Shown in pieces: positions 25,812 through 37,362 of a stretch of 64,000 nucleotides of DNA (positions are counted from its first letter, which is position 1; each line of letters starts with the position of its first letter). Source of the DNA: Helicostylum pulchrum (Eukaryota; Mucoromycota; Mucoromycetes; Mucorales; Mucoraceae); the NCBI GenBank assembly GCA_025677825.1, contig JAIXMO010000007.1, positions 620,001 to 684,000 of the forward strand, given 5' to 3'. The position numbers were made by a program, and so were the translations under genes. The notes beneath the pieces were generated by a model, which saw nothing but the letters and a program-made list of their open reading frames with translations, was not told where the DNA came from and ran no database searches.

Positions 25812-27201
25812 TTAAACGTCTTGGGCAGTTCGAACTAAATTATCTCTGTGAATAACACAATCAGAATCGACATAACCCAGGATATTAGGGATTTCGGTAC
25901 TACGACAACGCTTGATACGAGAGATTTCTATACTGGAATAATTGACAATACCTTTACCAATTACAATATCTTCAACTGAATCACCCATCTTTTTACGGTA
26001 TATAATTTGTACTGCTTGTTGAGCAACAAATGATCCTTGTACATCCACAATACCAGCGGAAAATAAACTGGATTTAATGCGAGGAGTTAGCATTGCTTTT
26101 GCTGCTCCTTCATCTACATAGACACTGCCAGCAGTATGTAATCCGTATTGAATCCACCACTTACGGTCCAAGAGAGGGTTGTCCTTGGCAATAAATCGTG
26201 TATGAAGAGGATGCTTTCCTTCTGATGCATCTAATCTGTCGGCTTCTATAATTTCAAAAATGTTCTTTGGCTTCGATCCATTGGTGATGATCGTTATAAC
26301 TCCGGCTGCAATAGCAAGATCGGCAGCAATTAATTTTGTCGCCATACCACCTGTACCAAGAGATGATCCCATAGACGACACCGATACTATATACACACAC
26401 AGATATAAGCTTAGGATTTTTTTATTTTTTAGGATTACTTACCTTGCTCGTGAAGTTTTACCATGTCATCACATACAAGTACAGGTTTAGCATCAGGGTT
26501 TGTACGAGGATTATCAGTATAGAGACAGTCTACATCTGTCAACAAAAAGAGGTAATCGGCTTTAATCATACCAGCCATGACAGCAGATAATGTATCGTTG
26601 TCGCCAAAACGAATACCCTGAGTAGAAATAGTATCATTTTCATTTACAATAGGTACCACGCCCATATCTAAAAGTTCTTCTAAACAATTGACAGCATTGA
26701 GGTATTGTGAACGCTAATTATAATAAGCAGTCAAAAACCAAAGTGTTTTCTAATTCCCAATATACTTACATCAGCAAGATCGTTTTTTGTTAATAGGATT
26801 TGAGCAACGGGTTGACCGAATTGGCCAAATAAGTCATCATATAAAGCCATTAATCTACCTTGTCCAACAGCCGCAACAGCCTTACAAAAGGAAAATCATG
26901 TTAGAGAGGGTTTATACTTTTAGTAAAAAAAAAAAAGACTTACTTGTCGGGCAGCTAACTTGGAAGGCTTTTCAGCCATATTTAATCGACGAAGACCTGT
27001 ACCTACGGCAGCACTGGTGACAAGTACAACACGGTGACCCTGAGACCTAAGGTGCAGGACGGCTTCAACTAGGCCAGACAGGTTGGATAATAAAGGAAAG
27101 TGAGTGAGTTCATTGCAAATAGAAGAGGTACCAATCTTGACAACAATAGTAAGAGAAGATTTGTTGCTACGGTGCGTATTGTATTGGTTTTTATGAAGCA
27201 T
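25812..27201 (-). CDS. PRO1: Glutamate 5-kinase with PUA domain
   Basis: First enzyme of proline synthesis: ATP + glutamate to glutamyl-5-phosphate. Several exons run from 27201 to 25812, about 430 aa. The kinase core shows [49 protein letters not shown] (substrate loop), [15 protein letters not shown] and [22 protein letters not shown] (conserved GTGGM-TK). A C-terminal PUA domain is also present ([13 protein letters not shown] ... GIVDVQGSF ... [10 protein letters not shown]). The PUA domain is usual in bacterial and many fungal enzymes. There is no glutamyl-phosphate reductase domain, so PRO2 is a separate gene elsewhere. It is divergent from the GPI-type gene at 27594. Confidence 0.95.
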
Positions 27202-27593
27202 TTTTCACTTTCTTTCAGGGATACTAGAAGAAAAAGGGAAAAAGGGAAAAAAGGGAAAAGGGGAATAATATAAAGTTTTAGATGACTCACCTGCAAAATG
27301 GAAGACTTGACACACACACAAAGTACAATTAAAACTCAATAATTCATCTATTTATGAATCAGTTGCATGTAATGGGGGAGTTTACTCCAAGCCACTTTAT
27401 TCGTATGTCACAGTTAAAGAAAAAAATAAAAGTTGTTATTCACCGATCACAGTGAGACCCCTAAATAACTATGGTTTCTTGTCATTTTGTATCGGAAGAG
27501 AAATACGGATATAAAAAAAAGAGAGATTTTTCGTTTTTATATATCTTCTTTTTTTGTTTGTATATACACAATATTAAAAAAAAAAACTTTATA

Positions 27594-28208
27594 ATGAACT
27601 CCAAATTGATCATCGCTCTTGCTGCTATTCTCGCTCTTACTAGCGTAAATGCTGCTGAAGGTAAGTTTTATTTCTTATAAGCTTTGTGAAGGGATTTTCT
27701 AAATGTATCTTATTTTTCTTTTTTTTAAGTCCCCGCTCTCGCTTCTCTTAGTAGCAAGTAAGTTTTTTTCTAAAAAAATTATCATGCAATATTTTTATTA
27801 ACTTATATAAATGTTAGGATCGAATCTCTCTCTGCCTCTGCTACTGGAGCTGGTAAAGGTCCATTAATTGAATCTGCTAAATCTGCTTATAGCCGTATCT
27901 CTTCTGAAGTTGCCGCTAGTAGTGCTGCTGGTGCAGGTAGTACAGGTGTATCTACTTCAGTCAGTTCTGCTGCCTCTGAATCTATGTCTGCATCTTCAGT
28001 TGCTAGTTCTGCCTCATCTGTTGCTAGTTCCGCCTCTGGACACGAAAGTTCTGCTGGTGGTGTTATTAGCTCTGCCACCGAAGCTGCTCAAAGCAATGCT
28101 CCCAACGCTGGTACTTCTTTAATTGGTAGCGGTTACAGTGCTTTGTTTGTTCAATTTGCTGCATTATCTGCACTCTTTATTGCTAGCTTTGTCGCCATGC
28201 TTGCCTAA
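27594..28208 (+). CDS. Ser/Ala-rich secreted, probably GPI-anchored protein
   Basis: Three exons (27594-27660, 27730-27757, 27817-28208), about 161 aa. The N-terminus is a clear signal peptide (MNSKLIIALAAILALTSVNA). The middle is built of Ser, Ala, Gly and Val with imperfect ASSVASSASSV repeats, offering many O-glycosylation sites. The C-terminus is a hydrophobic tail (SALFVQFAALSALFIASFVAMLA) preceded by small residues, as in GPI attachment signals. This design fits a cell-wall or plasma-membrane surface protein. No enzyme domain is present and low-complexity sequence prevents family assignment. The 28-bp middle exon is unusually short. Confidence 0.82.
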
Positions 28209-28458
28209 GATCATCGTTATTTTTTTTTCCTACTTAATAATTACAATTTAATATTCTGTACATTTTTAATATTCTGTACCGTTAAAAAAAAACTTAAATA
28301 AAAATTTGTTGTACATATAACAAACAAAAAATAACGTTTTCAATCCCGCATAAAAATCCTCCGGTTTCACATATATTAAAATAACTAGAGTTTTTCTTGT
28401 TTGTATTGATCCTTTCTTTTTTTCGTTTTGAATACAAACTAAAGAAAGAAAAAAAAAC

Positions 28459-30032
28459 ATGCCTTCTTATCAAGAGCAAGAATGGGAAAGGTTGAGTATA
28501 AAAAGGAAAAGATCAGTTGCTTCTTTAGCAGCAAGTGCAATAGAGCCTCCAGTACATTTTTATGCACTTCGAGTGCCCGACCATCAATTAAAAGCCATTG
28601 ATAACAAAGCAGTAAGAAAGTTTTACGAGGTAAGTTTTTATTTTTTATTTTTATATATGTAAGCATGTACTGATTCAAAACGTTAAAAGCGTCAAAATAG
28701 AATCATTGATAAATATGTTGAAGTGGACAACATTATTAAACAACTTGGTGGTGGTGGTGGTTGTCCCGAAACGTTTGACTCTTCTTCTTGTACGTATCAA
28801 AATAGCGTTGTTTCTGATGAAGAGACACCACTAATAGTGAAAACATCCGAGTCTTGTTGTTCTTCTTCACCTAGTTGGATTGTTCATTTAGCGATTAATT
28901 TATCATTTGTGGCGAATATTATATTGTTTCTTACAAAGGCCTTTTTGGCCTTCTTTACGGGTTCCATTGCTATTTTGGCTTCTGCGTTTGAAAGTTTTTT
29001 GGATATATTAAGCAATGCCATTATTTTTTTTACAATACGCGTGATTCGACAAAAGAACATTTACGATTATCCCGTAGGCAAAGTAAGCTTCTTTTATAAA
29101 AAATAAAATAAACCCCTAATAATTGATTTTAGTCGAGAATGGAACCCCTTGGTATTATCGTGTTTGCAGCAGTGATAACAACTTCTTTTAGTCAAGTACT
29201 GATATCTTCTGTTGAACAATTGGCAGAAGAAAATCGAAAAGTGGAACACGTTGACCTTAGTCCATTAGCCTTGGGCTTATTGGCTGCTAATATCATCGTG
29301 AAAGGAGTTTTGTGGTTTTGGTGTTTAACAGTAAAAGGAAGTTCCAGTGTACAAGCGCTTGCACAAGATCATGAAAATGATGTCGTGTTTAATATTGCTA
29401 GCACAATATTTCCACTTTTTGGTGAGTTTTTTTTTTTTTTTTTTTAAGCAGTGCAAATTACTTATTTACCTGTATCATATTAGCTGTATGGGCAAAGATA
29501 CCGTGGTTAGATCCAGTAGGTGCTATTTTACTTTCATTGTATATTATTTATGAATGGGTGATTGTATTATTAGGTATGCACGCACATACAAAGCAAAAAT
29601 ATCTGCGATTAAATAAGTAACTCTCCTCCCCCACGTGTAGAAAACATTCGTAGACTGACAGGCCAAACAGCGAATTTAGATGATCTTAAACAATTGGTTT
29701 ATATGGCGTACAGATTCTCTTCTAAAATTGATTCCATTGATACTGTACGTGCTTATTATGTTGGTGATAGATTACTAGTGGAAGTTCATATTGTCTTACC
29801 ACCCAATGCTGCACTAAGAGAGTGCCATGATTTAGGAGAAGCGCTTCAAGTAAAAATCTTTTATTGTGCATTTAAATTTATTATTTATTAACACTTCTTT
29901 TTATTAAAAAAAAAGGACGCGTTTGAAATGCTAGATACTGTTGAAAGAGCTTTTGTTCACTTGGATTATAATACTAGCCATGAAATTGAACACAGACGCG
30001 TGTTGGAGGATGTTGGTTTTGGAAGCCAATAA
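28459..30032 (+). CDS. Cation diffusion facilitator, Mn-type CDF transporter
   Basis: Six exons: 28459-28629, 28690-29082, 29133-29421, 29484-29573, 29641-29849 and 29916-30032, about 422 aa. A polar N-terminus of about 130 residues with a Gly run precedes the membrane domain. TM segments include VHLAINLSFVANIILFL, FFTGSIAILASAFESFLDILSNAI, LGIIVFAAVITTSFSQVLI, LALGLLAANIIVKGVLWFW, NIASTIFPLFAVWAKIP and GAILLSLYIIYEWVIVLL. TM5 begins with DHENDVVFN, the DHxxD signature of manganese-type CDFs. TM2 has ESFLD rather than the usual D-x3-D. The cytosolic C-terminal domain is typical (YYVGDRLLVEVHIVLP; ALQDAFEMLDTVERAFVHLDY). Likely exports divalent metal, Mn or Fe, into an organelle. Confidence 0.92.
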
Positions 30033-30437
30033 TAAGCTTTTTTTCCCCACTCTCCCTTTTTCCAGCAGTGACGTAAAAATAAAAAACTAAAAGAGGAGCT
30101 TTAAACTGACCTCCTATTTTTTAATATCTGATTTTGAGCCTTGTTTTTTTTTGGCAGCAAAACTACTTGAACGAAAAAAAAGAAAAAGAAAAGAGAGGAC
30201 AAATACAAAACAAAGCATTGTTCTCGTACATATTTCATTCTTTATTGTTTAAAGAGAGAAGAGGAAAAAAAAAAAGAGATAAAAGGAACCAGCAAAAAAA
30301 AAAAAAAAATCTTATTGGATAAACAAAAGGAACGAAACAAAATAAGCTAAAATAAAATAAAATAAAAAAAAATACCTTTTTTCTTTGTTTCCCCCCTTTT
30401 TTTTAAATACCTTTTTTTTATTATACATATATAACAA
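30033..30437. other. Intergenic region and promoter
   Basis: Long A-rich and T-rich tracts, no gene. It contains the probable terminator of the CDF gene and the promoter of the glutamine-rich WD40 gene. Confidence 0.5.
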
Positions 30438-33400
30438 ATGGCACAGTCGCAAAACAGGAGAAACACCTGGGATGGGTAAATAGTCTTTTTTTCTTATTTT
30501 TGTTGTTGTTGTAGTCTTAAAACGCATGCAAGTAAAAGCACCAACATCTAAACAACAACACCAAAACTTGTTTTTTTTATTTGAATGATATATTAATCCC
30601 TTTTTTTTTCATACACATTTACCTATAAAAAAAAGACAAAATGGCCGTCCCAGTGATGTCAGGGCAACAGAACTCTTACATTTATATATTTACGATTACT
30701 GTAAAAAGCAAAAATATCACCAAGCTGCTCGAGCGTTCTCAACAGAGGCTGGCGTTGCTACAGATCAACCTCCTCCTATTGATGTTTCCACTGGATTTTT
30801 AGCTGATTGGTGGGGAGTATTCTGGGATGTTTATTATGCTAAAAGTAAAGATGCTCAAGCAAGTAAAGAAGCTACAATTCATGACGAGGTAAGGCTATCT
30901 CTTGTATTCTTTTGTATCAGTTTATATAATTTTTATTTTATTATTATTAGTACCACGACTTTCTTAGAGCTAAAAGGGAGGAAGTGTTACAACAACAGAG
31001 ATCTTTTAATGTACACTCCCAACAACAACAAGCTCATCAACAAGCCCAACAACAACAGCATCAACAACAACAGCAAGCTCAACAGGCTCAACAAGTCCAA
31101 CAGCAACAACAACAAGCTCAACAGCAACAGCAGCAGCAACAGCAGCAGCAGCAACAAGCTCAACAGCAGCAGCAACAAGCTCAACAGCAGCAGCAACAAG
31201 CTCAACATCCACAAGTACAACAGCGTCGAGCTTCTGAAGCTGCTCAAAGATCCATTCAATCACCACACCTTGGTCAACAAGAGCATTTACAACAACAACA
31301 ACAAAGCGTACCTTCTCAGCAACAACATCGAGCTTCACCTGCTAGTAGTACTGCTTCATTACCAAATACTGTGATGCCACCACCACCACCTAATAATACT
31401 AATACACCTAATAACAATGTAAATACTCCTCAGAGCATGTCTGCAAATTTACCTCCACAACAACAACAAGCTCAACAGCAGCAACAAGCTCAACAACAAA
31501 ACATACAGCAGCAACAGGCTCAACAGCAAGCTCAACATCAAGCTCAACAAGCTCAACAGGCTCAACAAGCTCAACAAGCTCAACAGCAACAGCAGCAGCA
31601 ACAGCAGCAACAACAACAAGCTCAACAACAACAGCAGCAGCAACAACAGCAACATCCTGGAAGACATGCCACAGCATCACCTTCTTTCTCTCCTCAACAA
31701 ATGCAACGAGTTGTAGAAGTTGTACCTGAAACTATGATGACTTCTCCTATGGCAGGTCAACCAATTACAGCTGCTCATCGAGCTCAACAAAATAATATCT
31801 TTACTGCTGCTATGAATGCATTGGGTCTTCAAGGTCGTGATCAACAATCTTTAACTAACGAGGAAAAGGTATGAGAGAGAGAGATAGAGAGAGAGAGAGA
31901 GAAAGTGTGTTTTATTTATTTATTGTGGTTTTTTTTTGTATGATGTAGAATAATCTTCAATTGCAAATTAGAAGATTTCAAATGAGTCAACATCAAAACA
32001 TGATGAGAACACCGTAAGTTTATTTTATTTTTACTGCAGAGAGAAAAAAAAAAAGCTAATATATTATAGTCAAATGATGAGTGGTAATCCACAAACTCAA
32101 GCTAGACTTCAAATGCAACAACAGGCTATGATCCAACAACAGCAGCAACAACAACAACAGGCTGCTATGCTTCAACAGCAACATATGCAGGGAACTCCTC
32201 AACAGCAACAAGCTCAATTACCTCCAGGACATCCTATGAGTAGTCCTCAAGTGGATGGTCAACGCGGTAATATGATAGGTCCTAATGGTCCAAACGGTAA
32301 AAAAAAAGAGAGAATAAAAACGATTTTTTTTTTGTTTTTAGCTCTAAAAAACCTGTCCTTTTCCCCCACCCCAACCCCCTTTTATTTTTTGTAGTCAATG
32401 GTCAACCGAGGCCACATATGGTAGGTCCTGGTCCCATGGTGATGAACCCAAACATGCCAATGAACGGAAGTCCCGCTTTTAATAATGGAGAAAGTCGGTT
32501 TAATTTTTATTTTTAAATGCGCGCAAAAATTGAAAAATTTACCCAATTTTTTTTATCTTTCGTAGTGAATTTGATGCTTGCTCAACATATGATGAATAAA
32601 GGTCAAATGCCTGCTGGATTAACTCCACAACAACAACAACAACAAGTAAGTTTTATATTTATTTTTCTTCTTCTTGATTTAACATGCGTGTGTGTGTGAA
32701 TAGATGTTGGTTACGCAACAACAACGTATGATGATGAATCAACGTCGTATTATGCAGCAGCAGCAACAACAACAGCAGGCTCAACAACACCAACAACAAG
32801 CTCAACAGCAGCAAGCTCAGCAGCAAGCACAACAACATCAACAAGTGCAACATCAACAAGCACAACAGCAGCAGCAGCAACAAGTCCAACAGCAGCAACA
32901 GGCACAACATCAACAACAAGCACAACAGCATGTACAACAACAACAACAACAGCAGCAGCAACAACAACAACCAACTCCTCAACAAGCTGGACCACCTCAA
33001 ACACCACCTAATATGAGCACCATGGGTAGCCCTAATCCAACGATGCCGGCTGGTAGTAGTGCCGGTGGTGGTGGTAGTGGATCGCCTGAAGGAGGGGATA
33101 AGAAAAAAATAGCCGTGGCATTATATCAACGTCGTCAGGTAAACCATGCCTTACAGCAGCAGCAACAGGCTCAACAAGCGCAACAAGCGCAACAGCAACA
33201 ATTTTCCATGCACTTACCACAAAAGAGACAACGTAACGGAGAAGACGTTTCATCCCCACCTCCACCTCATAACAAAGCTCATGAATCTCCCGTCATGGCC
33301 ATGCAACAAAGGTTACAACAACAACAACGATTTGAACAAAATAAATCTCCTCAACATCGTAATGTAATTCCACAACAAATTGTTCAACAACAGCAACAAC

Positions 33401-34857
33401 AACAGCAGCAACAAAACATACAACAGCAGCAGCAACAACAAAGAATGGCATGGAACCCAAATGAAATGGGATCTCCTAGCGTGGAATCACCAGCGGTAAA
33501 TCAAAATAATGTACTTTCGTTTGACTTGGAACGGTTTATGATGGGAGACAGTGGCGATTTTGGAGAAATGTTTGCTTCGGGCGATGAAACCAATGCTGAA
33601 CAAACATTAATGATGCCCAGTAACGAAACAGGGACAGATTTGGACCCATTTGGCGGCGGATTTTTAGCTAGTATGGGCGGCGGACTTGATTTAGACGGTG
33701 GTGCTAGTAGTAGTAGTGGACTGCACCCCAGTGTGATCCAGCAACAACAGTTACAGCAGCAGCAAGCCCAGCAGATGTCGAGCGTGTTACAGCCGTTTGC
33801 AGATCTATCGGGTCACGTCAATAAAGTATCGACAGTTTCGTTTTCAGCAGACGGGCAGTGGTTGGCTAGCGCAGGGCATGATCGAAAAGTACTGGTTTGG
33901 ACCGTAGGAGAAAAGAAGATGAATTATTCACTGGCAGGTCATACCGCACATATTACATGCGCACGATGGAGTCCAGATAACAGAAATTTAGTAGCTACCT
34001 CTTCGTACGATAAAACGTTACGTATTTGGGACGTTGGAAGTGTAAATAAAGAAGAGAAACAAACCAAGTCGGACGAAAAGACCGACGACAATAGCAGTGA
34101 AGAGGAAAAGGCACCAAAGCAGTTGGTCAAGTTGGATTGCAGAGCTCAAGTCACTGCCGTAGATTTTGCTCCTGATAGACCGGATACCATTTGTTCGCTT
34201 GATGCAGAAGGTGAATTAAAGGTCTGGAATTTAAATACTTCCAATTGTGAAAAGTCTTTAAAGATGGTAGGAATTATATATGTATATATATGCGTACGAC
34301 AAAAAAGCTAAATAATATTATTGTAGACGCAATCAAAATCAGGATTTTCGCCTAATCCAATGCGATTTCATCCAAGAACTGCTAGTATTTTAGCTTGTGC
34401 AGTGGGAAATCAAATTTACATTATTGATATCACACTGGTGAAGCCAAATAGTGGTAATAATGATAATATGGGTATGCGTACAATTACAACAGATCACGGA
34501 AAGAACATTTGTTCATTTGACTGGTCAGCTGACGGTAACTTTTTGGTTGCTTCATCAGAGGATAAGATTTGTGTGTACGAGACATCACATTGGAAGTGCG
34601 TTATGAACCATATACCACAATCTAAAGTCTCTGGATGTGCGTTTGTCAATGGAGGAGATAAACTAAGATTGTTGTACGGAGGATATCAAGATATCTTTTT
34701 ATGGCACTGCGGTATTCCAGGCGCTCAACCTAAAAAAGCTGGTTCGCAGTACGGTATGGTTGTCAGTATTGCTTGTCATTCTGTTTCCGGGCAAACAATT
34801 GTTGCTACTGCAAGTCATCATCAAAAAGAGAAGAATTTAATGCTATGGACTATTTAA
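30438..34857 (+). CDS. Glutamine-rich LisH-WD40 transcriptional corepressor, LEUNIG-like
   Basis: Nine exons: 30438-30475, 30636-30888, 30951-31868, 31949-32013, 32070-32296, 32395-32493, 32566-32645, 32704-34266 and 34327-34857. The N-terminal LisH/LUFS-like domain (ELLHLYIYDYCKKQKYHQAARAF ... GFLADWWGVFWDVYYAK) is of the type found in LEUNIG, Flo8 and SSBP proteins. A central region of some 700 residues is dominated by Gln with Ala, His and Met. C-terminal WD40 repeats follow: GHVNKVSTVSFSADGQWLAS, GHTAHITCARWSPDNRNLVA, YDKTLRIWDV, GELKVWNL, FDWSADGNFLVASSEDKICVYE. The domain order equals plant LEUNIG/LUG, a nuclear corepressor. The target genes in this fungus are unknown. Confidence 0.92.
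31015..31656 (+). repeat. CAG/CAA glutamine-codon repeat tracts
   Basis: Interrupted runs of CAA and CAG with GCT punctuating them (QQAQQQ pattern). Similar runs recur at 32110-32210, 32625-32645, 32755-32980, 33150-33200 and 33385-33440. CAA and CAG are mixed, which limits slippage. The reverse strand reads as long artificial Leu/Val frames. Confidence 0.9.
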
Positions 34858-35298
34858 AAAAAAAAAAACATATATAATTCCTCCTTTTCCCAGTTGTTTT
34901 TTCTTTTTTTTTTTTATATACACATATATTTATATTATTACCCACACACACACACCCCTTCTTCTTTTTTACACGTATACACAAAGCGCAAAGGGTTTTT
35001 TTTTCTTTCTTTTTTAAAATGTTTATACATGTTCAATTTTTAATATATGTGTAATGTACATCATTTTTTTTTTAATTAAATTTATAGACATGATGAAACT
35101 TTCTCGAGACAAAGAATATAAAGAATGAATAAGGGAAGGAATAATAAAGCTAGCTATCCACACAAAAAATGAACGGGAATTTCTTTTTTTTACTGTGCTA
35201 AATTTTATTTATATTTTTACCTTTTGTGTAGCTTTGTGTGTAAATAAATAAATAAATAAAGGAGTGTGTGTATGTGTATGTTTAGTGTAGTGTGTACT
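34858..35298. other. Intergenic 3' region
   Basis: Poly-T, poly-A and CA/GT short repeats. No gene seen. It separates convergent genes ending at 34857 and 35297. Confidence 0.5.
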
Positions 35299-35524
35299 AG
35301 CAAAGTGAATAGTAATGTACTTTTCGTATAAAGCAGTTGTTTGTAAGTGTCCAGCAACGAGTACAATACTCTTGATGACTTAGAAATCGATTACATGTAT
35401 TGCACTTTTTATGACAGTCTGAACAAAACCAATCTGATGAAAGTGGTTTATCGCAAGATCCACATATCACTTTTTCGCTTGATGTTAATAATGGTGAAGA
35501 AGGTGGTGAAGGAAAGTAATTCAT
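35297..35524 (-). CDS. Small zinc-binding protein, 75 aa
   Basis: A single open frame, MNYFPSPPSSPLLTSSEKV..., with a cysteine pattern of tandem zinc knuckles: ICGSCDKPL, WFCSDCHKKCNTCNRFLSH, YCTRCWTLTNNC. There are nine or more Cys in CxxC pairs plus a His. The N-terminus has an SP-rich sequence. It resembles short FYVE/RING-like or LIM-like treble-clef fragments but matches none fully. The dense, regular CxxC spacing argues that it is a real gene. It has no membrane segment. Confidence 0.6.
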   Translation of the reverse strand: MNYFPSPPSSPLLTSSEKVICGSCDKPLSSDWFCSDCHKKCNTCNRFLSHQEYCTRCWTLTNNCFIRKVHYYSLC

Positions 35525-35913
35525 AATAATAGTAATAATAAGTAAAAAAAGAAAGGAAAGGGAAAAGAGAATGAGTTATTTTATTTTTTTACAGCTTTGG
35601 ATTTTTGTTTAAAAAAAGTAGGCATTTTTTTGATTTATGCACAGACACCTTTTTTTTTCTTCACTGTTATAATACACGTGTAGAGTGGGTAGATCTCTCC
35701 TTTTTCAAAATAATCGTATTGTCCCCCATTCCTTTGGTCATCTTTTCCATGCATACATAATTGACGTTGTACTACCCTTTTTTTTTACTGTTTCTTGCTG
35801 TAAACAAAGTGCGTGTGTCTCCTTTATTAAACCTCCGCTTATTGATACACATGTATGAGTGAACATCTTTATTAAAAAATATATATATATATATAGAATA
35901 CGTATGATAGGCT
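35525..35913. other. Intergenic region
   Basis: Poly-T tracts and an (AT)n run at about 35879-35896. No gene recognised. Confidence 0.5.
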
Positions 35914-37115
35914 TTAAAAAATAACTACTTGTTTACCACCAGCAAATGCGGAAATGCCTTGATCAACAGAAGTCTTCATGGATTCTTCATCCCATTTTAC
36001 TTGTGTCCACTTGGGTTCACCAAGTTTACCTTGGCTCATTAAATCGACAACATCCTCCAGCATTTGATACCTTTCTTCTTTCGAGTGAACTTCCGCCCAC
36101 TTTGAAACCCAAAATCCGTGAAAAGAAATGTTCTTAAAGATCAATAAAGAAGCAGGTAAAGAAAGAGGCTTTCTTGACATGGCACCATAAGTTACAAACT
36201 GACCATTCTCACCCAAGTATCTGGCCATATCAGTAGCACTTTTACCACCCACACAGTTTAAACCCAAAAGAGGTTTGCCTTTGCCTACCCAGCTCTTGAT
36301 CAAAGCTCTCGTTTCATGCTTACCTAAATCTTCATCAGTAACAACATGTGTAGCACCAAGGTCAGTCAGTTCTTTACGTAAATTGTCAATATCAGGTCTG
36401 TTTCTGACGACATTGATTGTTTTTAAACCCCATGCTTTTGCAATTTCAATCACTGCTTGTCCAACAGCACTATTACCTCCGTTTTGAATCACATAGTCAC
36501 CTCTGCTTAATTGAACAAAATCTTTCAACATTCTGTACGCTGTACAAGGGTTGACTGTAATCGTTGCTTTTTGAATCATCGAGACGTTCTTGTTGTTGTT
36601 GTCGCTGCTGCTAGGTAACAATTGAAAATCCGACGTAGGTCCAGTAGCATGTGTTCTCCAAGTGCCGTAACCCGTATTAGCCATGACAACTTGATCTCCG
36701 ACCTTCAAGTCTTGCACTTGATCACCCACTGCAATCACTTGAGCTACACCTTCGTTACCGCCGACGGCTAATAATTTATCATCGTCTAAACCTAATTTTT
36801 GGTAGGTTGGTTTGATAGGATAAGCACCTTGAATCATGTTGACGTCCGCTGGGTTAATTGGAGAAGCCAAGAATTTTACTTGCACTGTCGTAGGTGTTAC
36901 AGCTGGAAGACGATACGAGTGCCACCTTTATATTATGTTAATAGACACGCTTTGAAAAAAAAAAGGTTATGTTTTTTGGAAACTTACTTTAATACTTGAG
37001 AGGGTTGGCCGTATTCGCTGTATACCATGGCACTAGCAGTGATATCAGAGTGAGAAGTGTATTCACGACGCCATTGGCGTGGTGCCTTAGTAAACGTACG
37101 AAGCAAAAGTCCCAT
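35914..37115 (-). CDS. ETR1: Mitochondrial trans-2-enoyl-ACP/CoA reductase
   Basis: Last step of each mitochondrial type II fatty-acid synthesis cycle, NADPH-dependent. Two exons: 37115-36988 and 36925-35914, about 380 aa. The N-terminus MGLLLRTFTKAPRQWRREYTS is a basic, amphipathic matrix-targeting sequence. A medium-chain reductase fold follows: SPINPADVNMIQGAYP, VGGNEGVAQVIAVGDQV, LKVGDQVVMANTGYGTWRTHA, TITVNPCTAYRMLKDF, QNGGNSAVGQAVIEIAKAWGLK (Rossmann nucleotide site), GKPLLGLNCVGGKSATDMARYL and VTYGAMSRKPL. The zinc ligands of alcohol dehydrogenases are absent, as in ETR1/MECR. It is head-to-head with the peroxisomal Lon gene (247 bp between starts). Confidence 0.95.
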
Positions 37116-37362
37116 ATTTTATGTTAAAGAAGGGAAGAGAGAGGCGAAAAAATAAAACATAAACACCCGGAAAGGCCTTTCACTCTTTCGTTTAACCAGT
37201 CACAATATATAATAATGTGGGGTTAACCAGCATTTGCCTAATTCAGTAACTGCAAAAAAAAGGGGGATCTTCTTGATGGCATATATTACACTCCTTTTTT
37301 CTTTTTTTCTTCCCTTTTCTCATTCTCTTTTTCCACTCTCTTTAAATTATATATATAAATAT

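Noticed and set aside
30987..31680. Long minus-strand open frames rich in Leu, Val and Ala opposite the glutamine tracts (also 32659-33007)
   Set aside because: CAG/CAA repeats have no stops on the reverse strand, so the frames are mechanical by-products of the polyglutamine gene.
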